The position numbers and the translations under genes are program-made. Shown here piece after piece: positions 53,294 to 62,250 of a stretch of DNA of 64,000 nucleotides. The notes under the pieces were generated by a model. That model was not told the origin of the DNA, did no database searches, and saw only the letters and a program-made list of their open reading frames with translations. The stretch lies in contig JAXOFM010000002.1 in the NCBI GenBank assembly GCA_044841755.1, positions 62,001 through 126,000 on the forward strand, in the 5' to 3' direction. How positions within the stretch are numbered: the stretch's first letter is position 1; each line of letters begins with the position of its first letter. This stretch comes from CAZAPO01 sp044841755. Lineage in GTDB: Bacteria > Bacteroidota > Bacteroidia > Flavobacteriales > Flavobacteriaceae.

Positions 53294-55783
53294 CTAGCGA
53301 GAATAATCCAAATCCTTCTTATCAACTTTAAGTAGCTGTATCTTATTTCTTTGTTCATATAAGCGATAAACAGTAACTACTTTTTCCTGATTAGCTTTTC
53401 CCCAATTGTAATAAGAGGTAAGTTTAAAATAAGTTGGCTCAGGTTTTTTATTTCCTTTATATGTGAGGTTGATTAACCATTCTCCTTTGCCTAGATCATC
53501 AATAAAATAAGAGTTACTCGAATATCCTTTAGTCTTTTCATCAGTAATCAAATCTTGATTGGCCGCCAGCGTATGTTCAAAGACATAAGATCGCAGTTCA
53601 GGATTTACAAACTCAATATCAAATTCAGCTTCAGAGGTATTCCACTCAAATACCATGCGTATATCATCTCTAAAATCAGCTAAATTTTCACTTAAAGGTT
53701 CAAACTTTTGTCTGATATCCGTCTGATTCTTTCGGTTAAAAAAGAGCCATTCCATTTCTTTATAGAATAGTTGACCAATACCTTCTCCACTTAGATCATG
53801 TCCTTGTAAAAGGTAGCTCATATACAATCTCCATGCTTTTTTATATTGATCATTTTCTGCGTAAGCATTTGCCAGATCACGATACGATTGTGCATATGTT
53901 GGCCGTAGCTTAAAAATGCTCTCGTAGGCTTTAATGGCTTCATGTTTAAACCCAAAAGCTTGTAAATGAAAAGCAACTGCTTTAAGTATTTCTGGGTTTT
54001 TATCAAATTGCTCACCTAATCTTAAAAGAACTTCTTTGGCTAGATTAGCATCTTTATAAAAAGATACAAACTTATTGGCAATGCTTAAATGATCGTCATA
54101 ACTAGTCAATTGCTTTCTAAGTGTTTGGTCATAATAGATAAACGCTTTCTGTTTGTTATTAAATCCTTCTAAGGTAGCTGTATATGCATTCGCGTTTAGA
54201 CTTTCAGTATTTACAGCACTTGCATCGTTCGAGTAATAGTTTTTATTAGTGTATTGTTCTGCTATCCTTTTTCGCTCAGCTTCTATGGGGTTAAAGTTTC
54301 CGTTTTTAGTTTGCACTACTATAACACCTCCAGCACCCTCAAGTCCATATCTATTTGTACCAGCTAATGTTCTTAAAATACGAACACTCAAAACATTACT
54401 TAAATCTAAAGGAGGTTCTTCATCAAAGAGCATCCCGTCAATATCCCAAATTGGAAACATAGGAGTATTTGGTGACATTCTTGGTTTTACAATAACTCGT
54501 TTTGTTTGCTGATCATATCTTACTCCAGGCATTTTTGCAGCTAGTGCTTCACCTAATGTGAGATAGATTGACGATACTTCTTCACCATCCAAAAAGGACA
54601 TTGCAAACCCAACTCGTTTAGGGTCCATATTACCTCTTGAAGTAGAAAACTCTTTATTCGTATTTCTTTCTCGCTCTAAAGTTTTTGGAATACTTCCATT
54701 AGACTCAACGGTAACTGCATCAAGTTCGTTTTCTTCAAATACCATTTCAATGTTAAGTACCGAAGTTACATCTTCAACAATTATAGAGACCGTAGCATAA
54801 CCCAAATGACTAAATTGAAGAATATCACCAACATCAGCCATAATAGTGTACTCTCCTTTAGAATTAGTGTTAGTTCCTCTTGACTTGCCTACAATTTTAA
54901 CATTAACTCTTGATAGTGGTGAATCTAGATAAGTAACTTTACCAGTTATTTCTTTAGTTATTCCTGTGTCATTTGACCTATTGTTAACTGTAGAAGTAGA
55001 GGTTGACACCTCTAAGTTATCTACAACTTCAGCAGCATCATTGTTATAATAGTTTTGATTGCGATATTGTTCAGCAACTGCTTCTTTTCGTTTGGCAATT
55101 TCTTCAGGAGAGTCCATGGTTCTAACTATTATTACTGGTCCTCCCCATTTAGCTGTTCCAACCCTACTTGTCATAACATAAACATCTTTTATACGAGCCA
55201 AGTTTATCGAAGGGTCATCAGCTGAAGTTAATCTCCCATCTATATCGACCATGCTAGGTATTTTTCCTGAGAACTTTCCTTCGAGAGCTTCTGCCAATGT
55301 AAAATAGTGAAAGCCGAGGTCTCTTCCTTCTAAATAATGCACCTTAGTGGCAAGTAGTTCTACGTTAATCTTACCAACCGACGTATTAATTATTTTTTCT
55401 TTTTTGGAAGCAACTCTAGCATTTCTTCCTACTTTCTTTCTACTCGTAACGACAGTTTCCTCTAACTCATTTACTTTTTCCGTCATTTCAATGTTTAAGA
55501 CGGAAGTTACATCTTCAACTAATATTGAAACCGTATTAAAACCAACGTAGCTATATTTAATGATATCACCAATTTTGGCAGTAATACTATAGTTTCCATT
55601 TTGATCAGAACTTGTTCCTGTTTTAGAATCCAGTATAGAAATATTGACATTTGCTAAAGGAGCATCTAGATAAGTGATTTGTCCCTTAATAGTTTTTTCA
55701 GTTGTAGTTCCTTGAGCGATAACAGTTGTTAAAAAAAGCAATAAGAAACCTAATGATAATCGTTTTTTGATTTTGAAATTCAT
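53294..55783 (-). CDS. Plug-like / carboxypeptidase-regulatory repeat protein with TPR
   Basis: An 829-residue exported protein. It has a signal peptide, then two copies of a module: a carboxypeptidase-regulatory-like beta domain (ITYLDAPLANVNISILDSKT at about 35-110 and VTYLDSPLSRVNVKIVGKS at about 280-360) followed by a SusC-like plug segment. TPR-like helices follow (about 560-680), and the end contains FEWNTSEAEFDIEFVNPE, like DUF2135/YfaP domains. No beta-barrel is present, so it is not a receptor. The function is unknown. Confidence 0.75.
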   Translation of the reverse strand: MNFKIKKRLSLGFLLLFLTTVIAQGTTTEKTIKGQITYLDAPLANVNISILDSKTGTSSDQNGNYSITAKIGDIIKYSYVGFNTVSILVEDVTSVLNIEMTEKVNELEETVVTSRKKVGRNARVASKKEKIINTSVGKINVELLATKVHYLEGRDLGFHYFTLAEALEGKFSGKIPSMVDIDGRLTSADDPSINLARIKDVYVMTSRVGTAKWGGPVIIVRTMDSPEEIAKRKEAVAEQYRNQNYYNNDAAEVVDNLEVSTSTSTVNNRSNDTGITKEITGKVTYLDSPLSRVNVKIVGKSRGTNTNSKGEYTIMADVGDILQFSHLGYATVSIIVEDVTSVLNIEMVFEENELDAVTVESNGSIPKTLERERNTNKEFSTSRGNMDPKRVGFAMSFLDGEEVSSIYLTLGEALAAKMPGVRYDQQTKRVIVKPRMSPNTPMFPIWDIDGMLFDEEPPLDLSNVLSVRILRTLAGTNRYGLEGAGGVIVVQTKNGNFNPIEAERKRIAEQYTNKNYYSNDASAVNTESLNANAYTATLEGFNNKQKAFIYYDQTLRKQLTSYDDHLSIANKFVSFYKDANLAKEVLLRLGEQFDKNPEILKAVAFHLQAFGFKHEAIKAYESIFKLRPTYAQSYRDLANAYAENDQYKKAWRLYMSYLLQGHDLSGEGIGQLFYKEMEWLFFNRKNQTDIRQKFEPLSENLADFRDDIRMVFEWNTSEAEFDIEFVNPELRSYVFEHTLAANQDLITDEKTKGYSSNSYFIDDLGKGEWLINLTYKGNKKPEPTYFKLTSYYNWGKANQEKVVTVYRLYEQRNKIQLLKVDKKDLDYSR

Positions 55784-55838
55784 TTGAAATAAAATATGAT
55801 TGAAAATTTACAAAAATTACGCCAATAAATTTTAATTG

Positions 55839-56549
55839 TTAATCTGAAATAATCGTGTGAGGAACCTGGTTTAAATCCCAATCAATAACTAAGCCTTGAG
55901 CAAGTCTTTGTGTAACTTCTTTTCCATATAAATATTCACATAAATAAAGCGCAGCTTCAAAACTTTTAGCGCCTCCTGCAGAAGTAATGTACTTACCATC
56001 ATGAACAAAAAGCACATCTTTTCTAATGTCCAAACTTGGAAACATTTCTCGCATCTTATTAATATCAGTAGGGAAGGTTGTTGAAACCGAGTTGTCCAGT
56101 AAACCAGCTTTCGCTAAAACAAATGCTCCATCGCAATGTGAGGTAATGAATTCTGCATTTTTATCTACATCTTTTACAAACTTAAGCATTGCTTCATCTT
56201 TGAGATCTTTTCCTAAATGACCTTCTGCACTTGGCACAACTAGAATATCAATCTTAGGAAGTTCATCGGTTAAATAATTAAAATCAGGAAGTATGCGCAT
56301 TCCTTCAAAGCTAGTTACAGCTTTATCTGTGTTAGCAACAGTAAACACGTTCATTGGTTTGATGCCTTCTCTAAAAATAGTATGCTGAAAAATATCAAAT
56401 GGAGCGGTCAATTCGGTATTATAGACTCCATCCATTATTAAAAATGCTACGTTGTAACGGTTGGGTTCTAAAGTTGGAAATTGCTTTTCAGTTTTAGTAT
56501 TACAACTTAAAATTGAAATGCTTAGAAGGAATACAAATAGTTTTTTCAT
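55839..56549 (-). CDS. DJ-1/PfpI family lipoprotein
   Basis: 236 residues from the ATG ending at 56549 (MKKLFVFLLSISILSCNTK), with lipobox ILSC. The DJ-1/PfpI fold shows the nucleophile cysteine in FITSHCDGAFVLAKAG. Members include glyoxalase-like, chaperone and amidase enzymes; which applies is unknown. An in-frame ATG 21 bp upstream exists but would overlap the VOC gene. It follows the VOC and MFS genes on the same strand. Confidence 0.82.
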   Translation of the reverse strand: MKKLFVFLLSISILSCNTKTEKQFPTLEPNRYNVAFLIMDGVYNTELTAPFDIFQHTIFREGIKPMNVFTVANTDKAVTSFEGMRILPDFNYLTDELPKIDILVVPSAEGHLGKDLKDEAMLKFVKDVDKNAEFITSHCDGAFVLAKAGLLDNSVSTTFPTDINKMREMFPSLDIRKDVLFVHDGKYITSAGGAKSFEAALYLCEYLYGKEVTQRLAQGLVIDWDLNQVPHTIISD

Positions 56550-56554
56550 TTGCT

Positions 56555-56932
56555 TTAATTGATTCTCCAAGGAGGATTTTTTCTGTTTTCTCCAGCATGG
56601 AATAATATGATTTTATTTTCATCGGGATCTATCAAATGCGCTTCTCGCCATAACCATGGCTTATCTTCGGGATCTGAAGTAAATATAATGTCTTTTGATT
56701 TTAATTCTCTAACGAGTTCATCTAAATTATCATTTTCAAAGTATAAGGAGATACCTTCACCCTTTGGAAGTTCTTCAACAAGATGAATAGAAAAAGTAGT
56801 TTCGCCATCTGGACATTCAAAACGTGCATACCTTGGGAGTGCGTCTACAATTAGACGCAGTCCTAAGGTTTTATAAAATTTAACTGCTCTCCCAACATTT
56901 AAGGATGGGATAGTTATTTGGTTTAAATTCAT
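56555..56932 (-). CDS. VOC (glyoxalase/bleomycin resistance) family protein
   Basis: A 125-residue single-domain vicinal-oxygen-chelate protein. It contains the paired beta-alpha-beta-beta-beta pattern (NVGRAVKFYKTLGLRLI, then WREAHLIDPDENKIILF). The usual metal-binding His/Glu pattern is only partly kept. Its start overlaps the MFS stop by 4 bp, so MFS, VOC and DJ-1 probably form one operon. Confidence 0.85.
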   Translation of the reverse strand: MNLNQITIPSLNVGRAVKFYKTLGLRLIVDALPRYARFECPDGETTFSIHLVEELPKGEGISLYFENDNLDELVRELKSKDIIFTSDPEDKPWLWREAHLIDPDENKIILFHAGENRKNPPWRIN

Positions 56933-58134
56933 TTTACTTCTTTATTTAGAGAGTACTTTAAGAGAATTAAAAAAATCACACAGACCATAGCTAAAATTGT
57001 AATGATCGTCCAAGTGGTATCATACCCAAGTTTGTCAATCATTTGCATGCCAGCATTATGTCCGAAAACATGAGCAATAGAAAATGACACCGTATAAAAA
57101 GCCATGTATTCTCCTAACTTTCCTCGTTTACCTCTATGCATTGCAAATGCATTAGAAAACGGAAAGACAATCATTTCTCCAATGGTCATTAAAAGCATAC
57201 CTATTATTAGTATACCAACCCAATTGGTCATGGTTAGTACAATAAAACTGCCACCAACAAGTATTGCACCAAATATCATTAATCCAACTTTTGTATAGGT
57301 AGAGTTTTCTAACCATTTTATCAAAGGCATTTCCAACAAGAAAATGATGAGTCCGTTCATTCCCAAAAGTAACCCAATCTCTAATTCAGTTAAAGTATGT
57401 GCGTTTCTGTAATACAATGGCATTGTTGAGAAATACTGCAAGAATATTATTCCGAATAGTGCCATGGCAATAAAGAATAACCAAAAGGGTTTATCATTAA
57501 ATATGCTCTCAGGGTTGTCATTAGTAACACTATCCAATGTTTTAGACTTTTTTGGATGTAGAACTTTTATGAGTAATAGAGTTGCTAGAATACATGTAAT
57601 ACCATCAATCCAGAACAATCCCGAATAGCCAACAGTTGTGATGATTATTCCTCCTACTGCTGGTCCAGCAGAAAACCCTAGATTAATAGCTAATCTGATA
57701 AGTGTAACACTCCTCGTTTTATTTTCTGGTGTGCTATACGCACTCATCGCAACAAACATGGCTGGTCGAAATGAATCGGCAACAACCATTACAAGAAATA
57801 TTCCTATGCAAAATCCAACAAGTGTAGTTAGATATTGTAATAAAATAAAAAGAACACCAGTTACAAATAAACTATAAATCATTACTTGGTAGAAACCAAA
57901 TTTATCTGTTAGCTTACCACCAATCCAAGATCCTGTTACAGTCCCTAAACCAAAAACGGTAAGTATCCAAGCTATGTTATTGAAACTAAATCCGAGATCT
58001 TCGTTTAAGTATAGCGACAAGAAAGGAATTACCATGGTTCCAGCTCTGTTAATTAATGTGATTAGGGATAACCACCATACTTCTCTAGAGAGGCCTTTAA
58101 ATGTTTCGAGGTAATTGTTAAATAGTGTTTTCAT
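56929..58134 (-). CDS. MFS transporter
   Basis: A 401-residue protein of 12 membrane helices. It has the family motif GGKLTDKFGFYQVM after helix 2 and resembles drug-efflux-type MFS proteins. It leads a VOC/DJ-1 cluster. Upstream is a hairpin terminator and a 26-codon reading frame, suggesting a transcription attenuation or leader mechanism (inference). Confidence 0.87.
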   Translation of the reverse strand: MKTLFNNYLETFKGLSREVWWLSLITLINRAGTMVIPFLSLYLNEDLGFSFNNIAWILTVFGLGTVTGSWIGGKLTDKFGFYQVMIYSLFVTGVLFILLQYLTTLVGFCIGIFLVMVVADSFRPAMFVAMSAYSTPENKTRSVTLIRLAINLGFSAGPAVGGIIITTVGYSGLFWIDGITCILATLLLIKVLHPKKSKTLDSVTNDNPESIFNDKPFWLFFIAMALFGIIFLQYFSTMPLYYRNAHTLTELEIGLLLGMNGLIIFLLEMPLIKWLENSTYTKVGLMIFGAILVGGSFIVLTMTNWVGILIIGMLLMTIGEMIVFPFSNAFAMHRGKRGKLGEYMAFYTVSFSIAHVFGHNAGMQMIDKLGYDTTWTIITILAMVCVIFLILLKYSLNKEVK

Positions 58135-58156
58135 TTACTGATTGTTATAAAAATAA

Positions 58157-58182
58157 AAAGTCCGACTGCGAAGTCGGACTTT
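58157..58182 (-). terminator. Hairpin terminator in the MFS leader
   Basis: A perfect 11-bp stem AAAGTCCGACT / AGTCGGACTTT with a GCGA loop; read on the minus strand it is followed by a T-rich stretch. It lies 22 bp upstream of the MFS start and has no other gene to serve. Confidence 0.85.
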
Positions 58183-58209
58183 AATACATTGTAATATTTT
58201 ATAATCACA

Positions 58210-58290
58210 TCACCACAATATATAGAACGTCCAACCTCTAAGTTTAGAAGAGGTTTGAAGTTTACAAATATTGACGATGTTACGCATCAT
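58210..58290 (-). CDS. Candidate 26-residue leader peptide
   Basis: A minus-strand frame from ATG 58288-58290 to TGA 58210-58212 coding MMRNIVNICKLQTSSKLRGW then TFYILW. Inside it, AACCTCT (58233-58239) pairs with AGAGGTT (58249-58255), and the MFS-leader terminator follows. A -7 box TAGCTTTG lies 18 bp upstream. It may be translated, or the whole 58150-58302 stretch may be a structured small RNA. Confidence 0.45.
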   Translation of the reverse strand: MMRNIVNICKLQTSSKLRGWTFYILW

Positions 58291-58308
58291 TTTCTTTTTT
58301 TGATGGCT

Positions 58309-58316
58309 CAAAGCTA
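58309..58316 (-). promoter_or_regulatory. -7 box TAGCTTTG for the MFS leader transcript
   Basis: A perfect match to TAnnTTTG on the minus strand, 18 bp before the leader ATG. A clear -33 TTG is not found at the normal distance. Confidence 0.5.
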
Positions 58317-58360
58317 GGTAAAATTTCTTTATGTTGTACTTTTAGGTTCAAAATTTTATT

Positions 58361-58954
58361 ATGTCAAGATTAATTCTTTTTCTTTTAATGTTGTCAATGA
58401 TGAGCTGCTCTGATGGAAAAAAACCACTTCATGGAGTTACCGAATATCAACGTCAGCAAAATGCTTTTTTTAAAGATGCTACCACATCACCATTAAAAGT
58501 AAAGGATAGAGAAAATTTTGAAGGATTAGATTTTTTTGACAACGATTCGACATTTGTTGTCAATGCAAAATTGGTGTTGACTCCGGAAGCTGAACCCTTT
58601 GAAATGAAAACTTCCACAGCTAGAGTTGCTTCATATAGAAAATATGCTCGCTTAGAGTTTTTAATTAAAGAGGAACCTATGCAGTTGTATATTTACCAAG
58701 ATATGGAATCTGAAGATAAAAGCTATTTGTTCTTACCATTTCTTGATGAAACGAATGGAGAAACAACTTATGGAGGAGGACGCTATATTGAAACAAGAAT
58801 CCCTGAAGGAGATGTGTTAACCATCGACTTTAATAAAGCCTTCAACCCTTATTGTGCTTATAATGAAAAGTATTCTTGTCCTATAGTTCCTCGAGAAAAC
58901 TATTTAAGAATAGCTATAACAGCAGGAGTGAAGAAATATAAAAAGCAGTACTAA
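58361..58954 (+). CDS. DUF1684 lipoprotein
   Basis: A 197-residue protein with lipobox MMSC near residue 16. The mature protein has the DUF1684 features: EYQRQQNAFFKDATTSPL at the start, LEFLIKEEPMQLYIYQD and DFNKAFNPYCAYNEKYSCPI with PRENYLRIAI near the end. The molecular function is unknown. Its stop overlaps convergent crcB by 4 bp. Confidence 0.88.
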   Translation: MSRLILFLLMLSMMSCSDGKKPLHGVTEYQRQQNAFFKDATTSPLKVKDRENFEGLDFFDNDSTFVVNAKLVLTPEAEPFEMKTSTARVASYRKYARLEFLIKEEPMQLYIYQDMESEDKSYLFLPFLDETNGETTYGGGRYIETRIPEGDVLTIDFNKAFNPYCAYNEKYSCPIVPRENYLRIAITAGVKKYKKQY

Positions 58955-59322
58955 ATACTTTTAACCAAAAACATTCCTAAAAACACCGCCAAAAAACCGA
59001 CTACAAAAGAACCAATAGTATAAAGTGCGAAATTTGTAAAGTCTCCTGATTTTAAAAATACATGATTCTCATATGCAAAGGTCGAGAAGGTGGTAAAGCC
59101 TCCGCAAAAACCAGTGGCTAAAAGCAAAGTTTGGCTTTGTGATAAGGTATCATTTTTAGCAGCCAGTCCTAGAATAATTCCTATTAACAAACTTCCCAAG
59201 ATATTTGCTGTAAAAGTTCCCCATGGAATTCCTGTTTGGGTAGAATTCATATATTTTCCAAGTAAGTAGCGCAACGAGCTACCAACGCCGCCACCAATAA
59301 ATACTAAAATTAGGTTCTTCAT
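58951..59322 (-). CDS. crcB: Fluoride channel CrcB/Fluc
   Basis: A 123-residue four-helix membrane protein that exports fluoride as a dual-topology dimer. Motifs: GGGVGSSLRYLLGKY, ANILGSLLIG, TGFCGGFTTFSTFAYE. No fluoride riboswitch is recognised upstream, which is the SRPBCC gene ending one base before its start. Confidence 0.93.
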   Translation of the reverse strand: MKNLILVFIGGGVGSSLRYLLGKYMNSTQTGIPWGTFTANILGSLLIGIILGLAAKNDTLSQSQTLLLATGFCGGFTTFSTFAYENHVFLKSGDFTNFALYTIGSFVVGFLAVFLGMFLVKSI

Positions 59323-60351
59323 TTATTCTTTAATAGGTACATAAATTTCGGTTGTCCAGTCGGCTGGATTAGGAAAATTTCCAGGGTCATTTGTGTAAAT
59401 TTCAAAGGGTTTTATGTCTGATTGTTCGATATTATTATCAGCCAAATATTGCATCGTCTGTTCCCAAGCCTTTGAGAGGTTGGTATAATTTCCTTTTAAA
59501 ACTGTTTTAATCACTTTAGTTTTCGGAATGTAGCCGCAAAGTACACCACTATCGTCTTTTATATCTATTTTTTCAGCAACTGGAATCCCATTACTCATAA
59601 TCACAGTGCCATCATTCATATTCATTTCTTGATAAACAGTTAAAGGCATACCGTTCATTTGAATATTGTTCTTACCCATAAACATTCCAATTTTTCCATA
59701 TTGTTGTCCCATGGTAGCACTAATATTCTCATTGGTAGCATTGGTAGTCGTGTACAAATAGAATCCTCCACCATATTCTTTTACACCTTCAATAGAGACT
59801 TCAAATTTGCTCATACTTTCTACAACAACACTGTCTAATTTTTCTAATCCACGTTCATAATCTGGACCAACCATTTTATCCATTCCACCACTTATGGCAG
59901 AAAAGAATTTTAGCAGAAACGGTAGATCATTTGCTCTCATTCCCCAAGTAACTTTAGTGCCTGTATCAACTTTTTCAAATTGCCAATACACGGTAGAAGG
60001 AGAGAAGTTATCAAATTTCATTTCATGAGAAATAGAATCATAAGGACTAACCATGAGTGTTTTCATAGTTCCATTTCCATCATCACTAGTCCATGAATAA
60101 GAGCCACCAACACCACTAGTTTGCTCGGGATATGTAATTGCTATTGAAGGGTCTTTTTCTATCCATGGAGACCACACTTCCCAGTTCTTGAAATCGTTTA
60201 CCTCATTAAATAATAATTGCGTTGGTGCTTTTATAGTTCTTGTTCTAAAAACATCGTAAGAATTTGGTTGCACTGCAACATAAACACATGAGCCAATAAA
60301 AATTATTAAAATAATGATGATGACAATCTTCGCTGTTCTCATGACGATCAT
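59323..60351 (-). CDS. SRPBCC / GyrI-like domain membrane-anchored protein
   Basis: A 342-residue protein with an N-terminal membrane anchor (about 5-27). An SRPBCC (START-like) ligand-binding domain covers about 35-180 (FRTRTIKAPTQLLFNEVNDF), and a GyrI-like effector-binding domain about 190-342. The combination is common in this phylum; the ligand is unknown. The next ATG, three codons downstream, is also possible. It abuts crcB. Confidence 0.82.
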   Translation of the reverse strand: MIVMRTAKIVIIIILIIFIGSCVYVAVQPNSYDVFRTRTIKAPTQLLFNEVNDFKNWEVWSPWIEKDPSIAITYPEQTSGVGGSYSWTSDDGNGTMKTLMVSPYDSISHEMKFDNFSPSTVYWQFEKVDTGTKVTWGMRANDLPFLLKFFSAISGGMDKMVGPDYERGLEKLDSVVVESMSKFEVSIEGVKEYGGGFYLYTTTNATNENISATMGQQYGKIGMFMGKNNIQMNGMPLTVYQEMNMNDGTVIMSNGIPVAEKIDIKDDSGVLCGYIPKTKVIKTVLKGNYTNLSKAWEQTMQYLADNNIEQSDIKPFEIYTNDPGNFPNPADWTTEIYVPIKE

Positions 60352-60406
60352 TTTAGTGATTTACGTAAAGATAACTAATTTCAAACAGCGATTAAAAAGG
60401 TGCCTA

Positions 60407-60592
60407 TTAGGTAAAGATAAACTTGATAGCCACAATCATTAAAAGAAAAGAAATAAATGCAATGAGTACCCAAATACTTCCTTTAAAATAAAACTTGTGA
60501 AGCTTAACATCTTTTTTGTAAGCATAAATCAAAACAGCTATAAAAGCTATGGCAAAAAGTATCCCAAAAGTTATTTGTCCTTGGCTAAACAT
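60407..60592 (-). CDS. Small two-helix membrane protein
   Basis: 61 residues, two hydrophobic segments (about 8-24 and 38-59) separated by a basic loop, YKKDVKLHKFYFKGS. It is a short frame, but the composition is consistent with a real membrane peptide. The function is unknown. Confidence 0.6.
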   Translation of the reverse strand: MFSQGQITFGILFAIAFIAVLIYAYKKDVKLHKFYFKGSIWVLIAFISFLLMIVAIKFIFT

Positions 60593-60647
60593 AATTGTTT
60601 ATTTTTAGGCAAATTTAGACAAAACATAATTACAAAAATTCAAACGT

Positions 60648-61034
60648 GTGAAAAATAAAATTCAAGCTGTAAAAGATTTTCATGAGGCTTTTAAAATAGG
60701 ATATAGAGAGACACCTAAAGCAGATTTAGGAACTGAAAAAAACATGTTGCGTTACAAGCTAATGCGTGAAGAAAATGAAGAATATCTTGATGCAGCTAAT
60801 GATAATGACCTGGTTGAGGTAGCCGATGCTTTAGGAGATATGCTTTATATACTTTGCGGAACAATAATAGAGCATGGTTTACAATACAAAATAGAAGAAG
60901 TTTTCGAGGAGATTCAACGAAGTAATATGAGTAAGCTTGGAGTTGATGGGCAACCTATATATCGCGAAGATGGTAAGGTGCTAAAAGGACCTAATTATTT
61001 TAAACCTAGCATCAAGGAAATCCTTGAAAGATAA
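60648..61034 (+). CDS. MazG-like nucleoside triphosphate pyrophosphohydrolase
   Basis: A 128-residue all-helical protein of the MazG/PRA-PH superfamily. The metal-binding pattern is visible: REENEEYLDAA and DLVEVADALGDMLYILCG. It probably hydrolyses non-canonical NTPs. The start is GTG at 60648 (MKNKIQAVKDFHEAFKIG). A bidirectional terminator follows directly. Confidence 0.85.
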   Translation: MKNKIQAVKDFHEAFKIGYRETPKADLGTEKNMLRYKLMREENEEYLDAANDNDLVEVADALGDMLYILCGTIIEHGLQYKIEEVFEEIQRSNMSKLGVDGQPIYREDGKVLKGPNYFKPSIKEILER

Positions 61035-61065
61035 AAAAAGAGAAGCATTTTGCTTCTCTTTTTTT
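61033..61065. terminator. Bidirectional terminator
   Basis: A perfect 15-bp stem AAAAAAAGAGAAGCA / TGCTTCTCTTTTTTT with a TTT loop between the convergent MazG-like and ilvE genes. It overlaps the last bases of the MazG-like gene. Confidence 0.93.
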
Positions 61066-61070
61066 ATCGT

Positions 61071-62138
61071 TTAAACTTTAACTCTCCAGCCAAATTTATC
61101 TTCGGCTTTATTAGTTTGTATATCTGTAATTCGTTTTTTAAGTCTTGCAGCATAAGGTGCTTCAAGAACTGGTAAATCAAAATCTTGATCTTTATAACCA
61201 AATCCTGCTATTTGAGAAATAACAGCAGCAGTACCAGCACCAAACATCTCTTTAAGAGAACCATTTTTAGCTGCCTCCACAACTTCTGATACTGTTAGCT
61301 TTCGTACCTCGACATCGATGCCTTCATCCTTAGCAATTTCAATGATACTTTTTCTAGTAATTCCATCAAGTATTCTATCACTCACAGGACTTGTGATTAA
61401 AGTATCATTAATACGAACAAAAATGTTCATTGCTCCAGCTTCTTCAATATATTCATGCGTATTGTCATCTGTCCAAATAACTTGCTGATAACCTTTTTCT
61501 TTAGCTAATTGCGTTGGATAGAATTGTCCAGCGTAATTACCTCCAGCTTTTGCAAAACCAACACCACCATTTGCTGAACGAGAATATTTTTCTTCGATTA
61601 ATACTTTCACCTTACCTGAAAAATATGATCCAGAAGGTGCACATGCTATAACAAAAGTATACTCATCTGCTGGTGAAGCATGAAAACCATTTCCAGAAGC
61701 AAAAACAAAAGGTCTTATGTATAATGAGCTCCCATCTTGAGTTGGTATCCAGTCACTATCCAGTTTAAGTAATTCCTTAAGACCATCCATAAAGTATTCT
61801 TCTGGCAACTCAGGGATAGCTAAGCGTTTAGCAGAAATATTTAAACGTTTGCAATTATCAATCGGTCTAAATAGCCAAACATCTTCATTTTCGTCTTTAT
61901 AGGCTTTCATACCTTCGAAGATAGATTGTCCGTAGTGGAAAATCTTTGCAGAAGGATCTAAGGTAATCGGTTGGTAAGGAACAATCTTTGGCTCATTCCA
62001 GGAACCATTTTTAAAAGTACAAACCAACATGTGGTCTGTAAAGACACTTCCAAAGCTTAAATTGTTAAAATCTACCTCGTTGATTTTAGATTGCGCTACC
62101 TTAGTCACTTCAATCTTACACTTCGATTCGTTTATCAT
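61071..62138 (-). CDS. ilvE: Branched-chain amino acid aminotransferase
   Basis: 355 residues from ATG ending at 62138 (MINESKCKIEVTKVAQS). Transfers amino groups in Leu, Ile and Val metabolism. The PLP-binding lysine is in VGFAKAGGNYAGQF; other motifs are FHYGQSIFEGMKAY, LYIRPFVFAS and EEAGAMNIFV. It belongs to the larger eukaryote-like BCAT group. An upstream in-frame TTG would add seven residues. Confidence 0.95.
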   Translation of the reverse strand: MINESKCKIEVTKVAQSKINEVDFNNLSFGSVFTDHMLVCTFKNGSWNEPKIVPYQPITLDPSAKIFHYGQSIFEGMKAYKDENEDVWLFRPIDNCKRLNISAKRLAIPELPEEYFMDGLKELLKLDSDWIPTQDGSSLYIRPFVFASGNGFHASPADEYTFVIACAPSGSYFSGKVKVLIEEKYSRSANGGVGFAKAGGNYAGQFYPTQLAKEKGYQQVIWTDDNTHEYIEEAGAMNIFVRINDTLITSPVSDRILDGITRKSIIEIAKDEGIDVEVRKLTVSEVVEAAKNGSLKEMFGAGTAAVISQIAGFGYKDQDFDLPVLEAPYAARLKKRITDIQTNKAEDKFGWRVKV

Positions 62139-62250
62139 AACGGTATTTTTATAAGACAAAATTAAGCAAATTGAATGGCATAAAAAACTGATTTTTACTA
62201 TAAAAGACGTATCTTTATATCCTCAAAAAAACACCTAAAACCCTACAAAA

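Noticed and set aside
58951..59322. A fluoride riboswitch upstream of crcB.
   Set aside because: The SRPBCC gene ends one base before the crcB start, leaving no room for a riboswitch in a separate leader.
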